DNA from: Acidobacteriota bacterium
GTDB taxonomy: Bacteria; Acidobacteriota; Terriglobia; UBA7540
NCBI GenBank assembly: GCA_021789565.1
Contig: JAJYJL010000275.1
Coordinates: 1 to 8,342 of the forward strand
Reading direction: 5' to 3'
DNA: 8,342 nt
Position 1 is the stretch's first letter. Each line of letters begins with the position of its first letter. Of this stretch, positions 1 through 6,021 are shown piece after piece. The notes beneath the pieces are model-generated. The model ran no database searches. It worked only from the letters and a program-made list of their open reading frames with translations, and was not told the DNA's origin. Made by a program: the position numbers and the translations under genes.

Positions 1-251
1 GGAAAAAGCTGGACCAGTATTTTACGCATAGCACCGGGCACGGCGTAGGGCTCGAAATCCACGAACTGCCCCGTGTAAGCCGCGGAGACAAAAGGCGGCT
101 CCAGCCGGGGTATGTTATAACAGTAGAGCCGGGCGTCTACCTGGAAGGTTTCGGTGGAGTCCGGATTGAAGATACGGTGCTGGTGACCGATGGGGAGCCG
201 GAGGTCCTGACGCCGGCGTCCAAAGACGCCTGGTTTACCAGCAAGGATTGA
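1..251 (+). CDS. M24-family metallopeptidase, Xaa-Pro aminopeptidase type (C-terminal fragment)
   Basis: The reading frame is open from base 3 to the TGA at 249-251 and gives 82 residues, the C-terminal part of the pita-bread fold of peptidase family M24. Visible motifs are [13 protein letters not shown] (fragment residues 9-21), TVEPG (around 40-44) and RIEDT (around 54-58). By family knowledge the His of GHGVG (residue 13) and the Glu residues of VEPG (42) and RIED (56) are three of the five metal ligands; the two Asp ligands and the N-terminal domain lie upstream of the window. The likely role is cytoplasmic removal of N-terminal residues before proline (PepP/YpdF-like) or cleavage of X-Pro dipeptides (PepQ-like); the fragment cannot separate these. 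The motif order and the downstream accB argue against methionine aminopeptidase. It ends 16 bases before accB, so it is probably co-transcribed with it. Confidence 0.88.
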   Translation, partial: KKLDQYFTHSTGHGVGLEIHELPRVSRGDKRRLQPGYVITVEPGVYLEGFGGVRIEDTVLVTDGEPEVLTPASKDAWFTSKD

Positions 252-267
252 GGCACAGAGGAAAATT

Positions 268-816
268 ATGCCCGGCAAGAAACCGTCCCGCAGCGGAGAA
301 GCAGCGCCAGAACGGAGCTGGGAACTCCAGGAGATCCAGCAATTGATTGACCTGCTGACCGAGCGGGAAGTCGCAGAATTTGAGATGGAAAAAGATGGGA
401 TGCGGATCCGCATCCTGCGGCAGGCACCTGCCGGTGTAACCGCTGTCCCGGTTTCTCCGCACAATTCGAGTGGCGATTTGGCGCGGCATCATGCTGAGCC
501 GGTAGCCGCTCCGGTGTCGGTCGTGACCCCGGCTTCCGCGGCGCCAGAACCGCAGCCTGAGCCGTCTTCCGAAAATGTGCATGTTCTAAAATCGCCCATC
601 GTGGGAACCTTCTTTGCGGCGCCTTCGCCGGAAACTCCTCCGTTTGTCAATGTCGGCGACCGGGTCCGTGTGGGTCAGGTGCTTTGCATTGTGGAAGCGA
701 TGAAGCTGATGAACGAGATCGAGTCGGAGTTTACCGGCGAAATTGTACGCATTCATGTTGAGAACGGCCAGCCGGTGGAATACGGACAGCCTCTCTTTAC
801 CATCAAGCCCTCTTAG
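268..816 (+). CDS. accB: Acetyl-CoA carboxylase biotin carboxyl carrier protein (BCCP)
   Basis: This 182-residue protein carries the biotin that shuttles CO2 between biotin carboxylase and carboxyltransferase in the first step of fatty-acid synthesis. The N-terminal region (about residues 18-52) resembles the BCCP dimerisation segment (IQQLIDLL, then FEMEKDGMRIRI). A flexible Ala/Pro-rich linker follows at about 53-104. The biotinyl domain runs from about 105 to 180 and contains EAMKLMN, with the biotin-accepting lysine at residue 146. The segment TFFAAPSPETPPF (114-126) is the 'thumb' insertion typical of acetyl-CoA carboxylase BCCP, which separates it from carrier domains of other carboxylases. 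The start is supported by AGAGGA at 257-262, six bases before the ATG; the next in-frame Met is at residue 40, inside the conserved part. The protein has roughly 20 extra residues at its N-terminus compared with E. coli AccB. It sits directly upstream of accC, the usual partner. Confidence 0.96.
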   Translation: MPGKKPSRSGEAAPERSWELQEIQQLIDLLTEREVAEFEMEKDGMRIRILRQAPAGVTAVPVSPHNSSGDLARHHAEPVAAPVSVVTPASAAPEPQPEPSSENVHVLKSPIVGTFFAAPSPETPPFVNVGDRVRVGQVLCIVEAMKLMNEIESEFTGEIVRIHVENGQPVEYGQPLFTIKPS

Positions 817-882
817 AGAAGTCTCAGTGTGACTCGTAGCGAGCCGCCAGAAGGCTTGACGCCGTTCCGGCCAGTGTGACGC

Positions 883-2232
883 ATGTTTGGAAAGATTCTG
901 ATTGCCAACCGGGGTGAGATTGCGTTGCGGGTCATCTGTGCCTGCAAGGAACTGGGCATCCCCACCGTTGCCGTTTACTCGGAGGCTGACCGTTATTCGC
1001 TCCACGTGCGGTTCGCGGATGAAGCAGTTTGCATAGGCCCTGCCAGAAGCTCGGAGAGTTATCTCAACGTAGCGGCCATCATCTCAGCCGCGGAGATCAC
1101 CGGCGCCGAGGCCATCCATCCCGGGTATGGATTCCTGGCAGAGAATCCCAATTTTGCCGAGGTTTGCGAAACCTGCAAACTGACTTTTATTGGACCTTCG
1201 CCCGAGGCGATCCGCCTGATGGGCGATAAAAACCAGGCGCGGAAGCGCATGGCGGAACTCGGCCTGCCGGTGCTTCCCGGAACGGAAGTTCTGGGTTCGG
1301 AAGAAGAGGCCCTGCGGGCCGCCGAAAAGATCGGATATCCTGTCATGGTAAAGGCATCGGCGGGAGGCGGCGGGAAGGGAATGCGGATTATCAACTCCGC
1401 GGAAGAACTGCCAACACTCCTGCAGATGGCCCAGAGCGAAGCGGAAGCCTCCTTCGGCTCCTCGGCCGTTTACCTCGAGAAATATATTTCCTCGCCCCGG
1501 CACATTGAATTTCAGGTGATGGCCGACCAGCATGGTAAGGTGATCCATCTCGGCGAGCGCGAATGCACCATCCAGCGGCGCCACCAGAAGGTGGTGGAAG
1601 AATCGCCTTCCACCCAGATCGACGCCGAGACCAGGCAGGAGATGGGCAGCAAAGTGATTCGGGCGCTCAGGGAGATTGGTTATACCAACGCGGGCACCGT
1701 CGAATTCCTGATGGATGAGACCCGCAAGCTTTATTTTCTGGAGATGAATGCCAGAATTCAGGTCGAACACCCGGTGACGGAGATGGTGACCGGGTTAGAC
1801 CTGGTGAAGATGCAGATCCAGGTTGCTGCGGGGCTACCTCTGGCCGTTGCAGGAGACACGGTCGGCCTTCGAGGCCATGCCATCGAGTGCAGGATTTGTG
1901 CGGAAGACCCCGAAACCTTTGTCCCCTCGGCTGGCAAGATCACCGGTTTCCATGTGCCCGGAGGCACCGGCGTCCGGGTCGACACGGCCGCTTACGCGGA
2001 GTCGGTCATCCCTCCTTATTACGACTCACTGATTGCCAAACTCGTGGTTCATGGTAAGGACCGCGAGGAAGCTGTGCAGCGAATGTCGCGGGCCCTCGAG
2101 ATGTTTATAATCGAGGGCATTTCCACCTCCATTCCGTTGCAGGAAAAGATTCTTGCCGACAAAGATTTCCGTGCCGGCAGATTCGACACTCAGTTTCTCA
2201 ATCGTTTCAGCCGCAACGGCGTGGGCGGTTAA
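883..2232 (+). CDS. accC: Biotin carboxylase subunit of acetyl-CoA carboxylase
   Basis: This 449-residue enzyme, the same length as E. coli AccC, uses ATP and bicarbonate to carboxylate the biotin on AccB. The N-terminal biotin carboxylase domain begins [15 protein letters not shown]. The ATP-grasp core has the glycine-rich loop GGGGKGM (161-167), lysines K116 and K157 in the positions expected for nucleotide binding, and the segment [12 protein letters not shown] (225-236). The metal and catalytic residues fall in TVEF (E274) and [11 protein letters not shown] (E287, N289, R291, E295). The C-terminal domain includes ECRICAEDP (335-343). All expected active-site residues appear intact. An in-frame TGA at 877-879, just before the ATG, leaves no upstream start. 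The ribosome binding site is weak: no clear purine run precedes the ATG. A 66-base gap separates it from accB. In species with several carboxylases, AccC can also serve propionyl-CoA carboxylase; nothing here tests that. Confidence 0.97.
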   Translation: MFGKILIANRGEIALRVICACKELGIPTVAVYSEADRYSLHVRFADEAVCIGPARSSESYLNVAAIISAAEITGAEAIHPGYGFLAENPNFAEVCETCKLTFIGPSPEAIRLMGDKNQARKRMAELGLPVLPGTEVLGSEEEALRAAEKIGYPVMVKASAGGGGKGMRIINSAEELPTLLQMAQSEAEASFGSSAVYLEKYISSPRHIEFQVMADQHGKVIHLGERECTIQRRHQKVVEESPSTQIDAETRQEMGSKVIRALREIGYTNAGTVEFLMDETRKLYFLEMNARIQVEHPVTEMVTGLDLVKMQIQVAAGLPLAVAGDTVGLRGHAIECRICAEDPETFVPSAGKITGFHVPGGTGVRVDTAAYAESVIPPYYDSLIAKLVVHGKDREEAVQRMSRALEMFIIEGISTSIPLQEKILADKDFRAGRFDTQFLNRFSRNGVGG

Positions 2233-2257
2233 TCTGGAACTGCCTGGGTCCTGACTT

Positions 2258-2881
2258 ATGGATTCTCGACTTCCCCGCCTGTATGCCATCATTGACTCTG
2301 CCCAGACAAAAAGCTTGGAGCCCGTGGAGGTTGCAGACGCGCTTCTCTCGGCAGGCGTCCGGTTGATTCAATACCGTGGCAAGACGGATTCGTCGCGCCG
2401 CCTGTTTGATGTTTGCAACGCCATGGCCGAACGGGTACACCAGGCCGGTGGAACCTTCATTGTCAATGACCGGGCTGACCTGGCCCGGATCACCGGCGCC
2501 GATGGCGTTCACGTGGGCCAGGACGACCTGCCAGTAGAGGAGGCGCGCCGGATCCTGCATGCCGGCCAGCGCGTGGGTGTTTCAACCCATACGCGGGCCC
2601 AGTTTGAAGAGGCCGGGGCCACATCCGCTGATTACATCGCTTTTGGGCCAATCTTTTCCACTGGAAGCAAAGAGAGTCCTGACCCCGTGGTGGGCCTTGA
2701 GCGGTTGCGCGAAATGCATGGACTGGCGCGCAAGCCCCTGGTTGCGATTGGCGGAATAACTCTTGACAACGCGGCCTCTGTCATCGAAGCTGGAGCGGAC
2801 TCCGTGGCCGTGATTCATGATCTGCTGGCCGCGGACGACATCGGGGCACAAGCTCGGAAGTTCCTGAAAGCGCTGGGCTGA
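2258..2881 (+). CDS. thiE: Thiamine phosphate synthase
   Basis: This 207-residue protein has the length and motifs of ThiE, a cytoplasmic TIM-barrel enzyme that joins HMP-diphosphate and thiazole phosphate to give thiamine phosphate. Visible signatures in order are LIQYRGK (36-42, pyrophosphate-contacting Arg and Lys), FIVNDRADLA (67-76, Asn-Asp for Mg-pyrophosphate binding), GVHVGQDDLP (83-92), GVSTH (107-111), ADYIAFGPIFSTGSK (124-138), VAIGGI (162-167) and ADSVAVI (180-186). TenI, the related thiazole tautomerase, is the main alternative; the intact NDR, GQDD and GPIF-x-T-x-SK motifs favour ThiE. An in-frame TGA at 2252-2254 fixes ATG 2258 as the first possible start; the Shine-Dalgarno match is poor. 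It lies 25 bases after accC and no TPP-riboswitch-like sequence is visible upstream, so it is probably read from the acc transcript. Confidence 0.95.
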   Translation: MDSRLPRLYAIIDSAQTKSLEPVEVADALLSAGVRLIQYRGKTDSSRRLFDVCNAMAERVHQAGGTFIVNDRADLARITGADGVHVGQDDLPVEEARRILHAGQRVGVSTHTRAQFEEAGATSADYIAFGPIFSTGSKESPDPVVGLERLREMHGLARKPLVAIGGITLDNAASVIEAGADSVAVIHDLLAADDIGAQARKFLKALG

Positions 2882-2947
2882 CGGGCGGCCGCAGCTTTCC
2901 ACCGGCCTTCGAGCAAGGTTGCTTCACACCCCAAAAGGATTGCTGGC

Positions 2948-4396
2948 ATGTCTGCGACCATGGCGAACAACTCTGCCACAGAATCTCAGCCAGCAGAGCT
3001 GGTCAAAGGTCTGGGCTTGCTGGACTGCACCACGATTGTGATGGGCTCGATGATCGGGTCGGGCATCTTTATCGTGGCCGCGGAAATTGCGCGCGAGGTC
3101 GGTTCGCCGGGACTTTTCCTTCTTTGCTGGGTTGTCAGCGGCGTCATGACGGTTTCCGCGGCGGTGACCTATGGTGAACTGGCCGCCATGATGCCAAAAG
3201 CCGGGGGCCAGTACGTTTACCTGCGTGAGGCCTTCAGCCCGCTCTTTGGCTTCCTTTACGGCTGGACACTCTTCCTGGTGATTCAGACGGGAACCATGGC
3301 CGCCGTTGCCGTTGCATTCGGCAAATTCCTCGGTTTCTTTTTCCCCTGGTTTTCTGAAACGAATTATTTGCTGAATTGGGGCAGGGCGACGATCCTCGGA
3401 CATCCAGTGGCCCTGACGGTCTCCACGCAGCAGGGTCTTGCCATTGTAGTTCTTCTGGGTCTGGGCGCCGTCAACATTTTTGGTTTGCGGACCGGCGCCT
3501 GGATTCAGAACATCTTTACGGTTCTCAAGGTGGGTGCGCTGGTGGGGCTGGTGGCCGCGGGAATCTGGTGGGGGACAAGCCATGCTGAAACAGCGCCAGT
3601 CCATACGAGTTTCTGGGGAAATGCCCACTGGGGCACGGCGACGCTGACCATTCTGGCCGTGGCGCTGGTGGGTCCGTTGTTTTCCTCTGACGCCTGGAAC
3701 AACGTCACCTTTACGGGCGCCGAGGTCAAGAACGCCAAGCGCAACCTTCCGCTGTCGTTGCTGATCGGCACTGCCGTGGTGTGCAGCATTTATTTTCTGA
3801 CGAACCTGATTTACGTCCGGGCGCTGCCCTTTGCCGCAATCCAGCACGCTCCCGAGGACCGCGTGGCGACGGCAGTCATGGAAGCCATTGTAGGGTCCAA
3901 AGGCGCCGGATTGATGGCTGCCGCGATCGTTATCTCCACATTTGGCTGCATGAACGGGATGAGCCTGGCGGGCGCGCGCGTCTACTACGCCATGGCAAAA
4001 GACCGGCTGTTCTTTTCCAAAGTAGGCAAAGTCCACCCCAGGTACCATACGCCAAGTGTCTCCCTGATGGTCCAGGCCGTATGGGCCTCCTTGCTGACGC
4101 TGAGCGGAACCTACAACCAATTGCTGGATTACGTGATTTTTGCCGTGCTCTTATTCTATATTTTGACTATCCTTGGTCTTTTCCGGTTGCGCCACACGCG
4201 TCCGGACGCCCCGCGTCCATACCGTGCATGGGGATACCCGGTTGTGCCGATCCTCTACATCGTGCTTGCTTTGTTTATTGAGTGGGCCTTATTGATGTAC
4301 CGGCCGGGGCGGAGCCTGGCAGGCCTGGGAATCGTAGCTGTTGGAATTCCAATCTATTTTCTCTGGCATAGGCGGACCTGGCCGGCTGACTGTTAA
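2948..4396 (+). CDS. APC-superfamily amino acid transporter, LAT/SLC7-like
   Basis: This 482-residue hydrophobic protein has the size and hydropathy expected for 12 membrane helices. The first helix contains GSMIGSGIF (33-41), the unwound Gly-rich segment that binds the substrate backbone in the LeuT fold. Next come VTYGELAAMMPKAGGQYVYL (73-92) and FSSDAWNNVTFTGAEVKNAKRNLP (245-268), the TM6 and following-loop signature typical of the LAT branch (bacterial SteT and animal SLC7 light chains). Later segments include MNGMSLAGARVYYAMAKD (335-352) and a short charged C-terminus. The likely role is inner-membrane exchange or import of neutral amino acids; the substrate cannot be read from sequence. 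The start at 2948 has AAGGA at 2935-2939 with 8-base spacing; a second in-frame ATG at 2960 lacks such support. It follows thiE by 66 bases and precedes another APC transporter by 18 bases. The long open frame on the opposite strand is a shadow of this gene. Confidence 0.92.
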   Translation: MSATMANNSATESQPAELVKGLGLLDCTTIVMGSMIGSGIFIVAAEIAREVGSPGLFLLCWVVSGVMTVSAAVTYGELAAMMPKAGGQYVYLREAFSPLFGFLYGWTLFLVIQTGTMAAVAVAFGKFLGFFFPWFSETNYLLNWGRATILGHPVALTVSTQQGLAIVVLLGLGAVNIFGLRTGAWIQNIFTVLKVGALVGLVAAGIWWGTSHAETAPVHTSFWGNAHWGTATLTILAVALVGPLFSSDAWNNVTFTGAEVKNAKRNLPLSLLIGTAVVCSIYFLTNLIYVRALPFAAIQHAPEDRVATAVMEAIVGSKGAGLMAAAIVISTFGCMNGMSLAGARVYYAMAKDRLFFSKVGKVHPRYHTPSVSLMVQAVWASLLTLSGTYNQLLDYVIFAVLLFYILTILGLFRLRHTRPDAPRPYRAWGYPVVPILYIVLALFIEWALLMYRPGRSLAGLGIVAVGIPIYFLWHRRTWPADC

Positions 4397-4405
4397 GAAC
4401 AATCT

Positions 4406-4410
4406 GGAGG
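4406..4410 (+). promoter_or_regulatory. Ribosome binding site deciding the start of the second transporter
   Basis: GGAGG lies here, 4 bases before ATG 4415 but only 1 base before the overlapping GTG at 4412. The spacing favours the ATG, so the second transporter probably has 493 rather than 494 residues. Confidence 0.65.
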
Positions 4411-4414
4411 CGTG

Positions 4415-5896
4415 ATGTCTGATTTATGGGTCAAGAAGAGTATCGAACAGTTGCGGCAGGAATCCGCAGACTCTGAGCATGGGCTGCGCCGCGTGCTTGG
4501 GCCCGTCGCGCTGATCTCTCTGGGTATTGGAGCCATCGTCGGAGCCGGCATCTTTGTCATCAGCGGTGTCGCCGTGCAGCACACGGGGCCGGCTCTGGTG
4601 CTCTCCGTCATCCTTTCCGGTATCGGGTGCGCCTTTGCGGGCCTCTGCTATTCGGAATTCGCTTCCATGATCCCGATAGCCGGCAGCGCCTACACCTACG
4701 CTTACGCCACCATCGGCGAGTTCCTGGCGTGGATTATCGGCTGGGACCTGATCCTTGAATATGCCGTGGGCTCTACAACCGTTTCCATTGGGTGGTCCGG
4801 TTACACGCTCTCTTTCCTGAGGACGCTGCATATTCCTTTCCCGGCGGCCCTGGCCCGCAGCCCCTGGGACCCGGCAAGGAATATCGATGGGACCATGGTG
4901 CACTCCTATTTCAACCTTCCGGCGTTTTTTATTATTTGCGTGATTACTGTTTTGCTGATTTTGGGCATCCGGGAATCTGCTAGATTCAACAACGTGGTTG
5001 TCATTGTCAAGGTGGGCGTGCTGCTGCTGTTTATCGGAGTGTGCGCACTCTATGTTACCAGGGGCAACTGGGTCCCCTTTCTACCGGCGAACACGGGGAC
5101 CTTTGGAGAGTTTGGATGGAGCGGCGTCTTGCGAGGCGCAGGCCTGATCTTTTTTGCCTATATTGGTTTTGATGCCGTCTCGACGGCTGCGCAGGAAGCG
5201 CGCAACCCGGAGCGCGATATGCCGATCGGCATCCTGGGATCTCTGGGTATTTCCACCGTGCTCTACATCGGCGTTGTCCTGGTTTTGACCGGGGTCACGT
5301 CCTATACCAACCTGAATGTTCCAGATCCTCTTGCCGTTGCGGTTGACGCCACTTCCGCGCATTGGCTTTCGCCTATTGTCAAGCTGGGAGCCATCCTGGG
5401 GACAACGGCGGTGATTCTGGTGATGATGCTGGGCCAGACCCGTGTTTTTTATACGATGGCATTCGACGGCCTGCTGCCCAAGGTTTTCGGTACGCTCCAT
5501 CCGCGGTTCCGCACGCCTTATAAAAGCACGGCTCTGGTCGGGTTTTTAGTGGCCCTGGGCGGAGGATTGATCCCACTGAGGATTGTGGGGGAACTGGTCA
5601 GCATTGGGACCCTGCTCGCCTTCGTCATTGTTTGCGGATCCGTCCTGGCGATGCGCAGGATGCGTCCGGATATCAGACGTCCATTCCGGACGCCGGCGGT
5701 CTGGTTTGTGGCCCCGATGGGGATGCTCGTTTGCCTGGCGCAGATGGCGGGCCTCCCCCTTGACACCTGGATTCGTCTATTCGTCTGGATGGCAATCGGC
5801 TTCGTCGTTTATTTCGGTTACAGCCGCCGCCACAGCCTCCTTCGCCGGGCGGGGAAACAGTCTTCAACGGCCGCTGTTGCGAAGACGGAAGGTTGA
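4415..5896 (+). CDS. APC-superfamily amino acid permease, CAT/ApcT-like
   Basis: This roughly 493-residue membrane protein belongs to the cationic amino acid transporter branch of the APC superfamily. Positions below count from the overlapping GTG at 4412. The cytoplasmic N-terminus LWVKKSIEQL (5-14) is characteristic of this branch. TM1 has LGIGAIVGAGIFV (37-49); AGLCYSEFASMIPIAGSAYTY (76-96) covers the end of TM2 and TM3; GWDLILEYAVG (110-120) carries the conserved acidic residue region. TM6 shows IFFAYIGFDAVSTAAQEARNP (246-266), very close to the proton-coupled bacterial transporter ApcT and to YfnA. Further on are MMLGQTRVFYTMAFDGLLP (338-356) and RFRTPYKS (365-372). The expected topology is about 12 inner-membrane helices with a short basic C-terminal tail. 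It probably imports amino acids with protons; specificity is not visible. It starts 18 bases after the first transporter and is surely co-transcribed with it. The two proteins share only superfamily motifs, so they are not a recent duplication. Confidence 0.93.
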   Translation: MSDLWVKKSIEQLRQESADSEHGLRRVLGPVALISLGIGAIVGAGIFVISGVAVQHTGPALVLSVILSGIGCAFAGLCYSEFASMIPIAGSAYTYAYATIGEFLAWIIGWDLILEYAVGSTTVSIGWSGYTLSFLRTLHIPFPAALARSPWDPARNIDGTMVHSYFNLPAFFIICVITVLLILGIRESARFNNVVVIVKVGVLLLFIGVCALYVTRGNWVPFLPANTGTFGEFGWSGVLRGAGLIFFAYIGFDAVSTAAQEARNPERDMPIGILGSLGISTVLYIGVVLVLTGVTSYTNLNVPDPLAVAVDATSAHWLSPIVKLGAILGTTAVILVMMLGQTRVFYTMAFDGLLPKVFGTLHPRFRTPYKSTALVGFLVALGGGLIPLRIVGELVSIGTLLAFVIVCGSVLAMRRMRPDIRRPFRTPAVWFVAPMGMLVCLAQMAGLPLDTWIRLFVWMAIGFVVYFGYSRRHSLLRRAGKQSSTAAVAKTEG

Positions 5897-6021
5897 GGCA
5901 ACAGGGCCGGCTCGATCAGGTCGAAACTGCTGAGGGTGGTTTCATCGCTGCAGCCCTTGTTTTCTGCGTGGCGTTACACAAACATTAAATTTTCTCTAGC
6001 CTGACGTGCTCGGGAGGGCAG
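5897..6021 (+). promoter_or_regulatory. Intergenic spacer, possible promoter of the phosphatase gene
   Basis: This 125-base spacer contains no gene. Most of it is GC-balanced, but 5978-5998 is distinctly AT-rich, and TTAAAT (5985-5990) matches four of six bases of a -10 box. The best -35-like match, TTGTTT at 5957-5962, is too far upstream (22 bases). A good ribosome binding site GGGAGGG (6012-6018) closes the spacer. I see no convincing terminator hairpin with a T-run after the permease. The spacer is the most plausible break in transcription between transporters and phosphatase, but the promoter itself is a weak call. Confidence 0.25.

Noticed and set aside
1084..1770. A 228-codon open frame on the minus strand opposite accC.
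   Set aside because: It is antisense to highly conserved accC codons and has no motif of its own; it is explained by codon bias of accC.
2885..2892. The 8-base palindrome GCGGCCGC after thiE.
   Set aside because: A single GC-rich palindrome of this size is expected by chance in such DNA and has no loop or T-run to suggest a terminator.
2924..4120. A 398-codon open frame on the minus strand opposite the first transporter.
   Set aside because: Its translation is rich in Gln, His, Arg and Gly with no recognisable domain, and it lies fully over a clear APC transporter. It is a shadow frame of a GC-rich gene.
5897..5960. A possible terminator after the second transporter (short TCGA-TCAGG-TCGA stem).
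   Set aside because: The stem is only 4 pairs and no T-run follows directly, so it does not meet the look of a rho-independent terminator.
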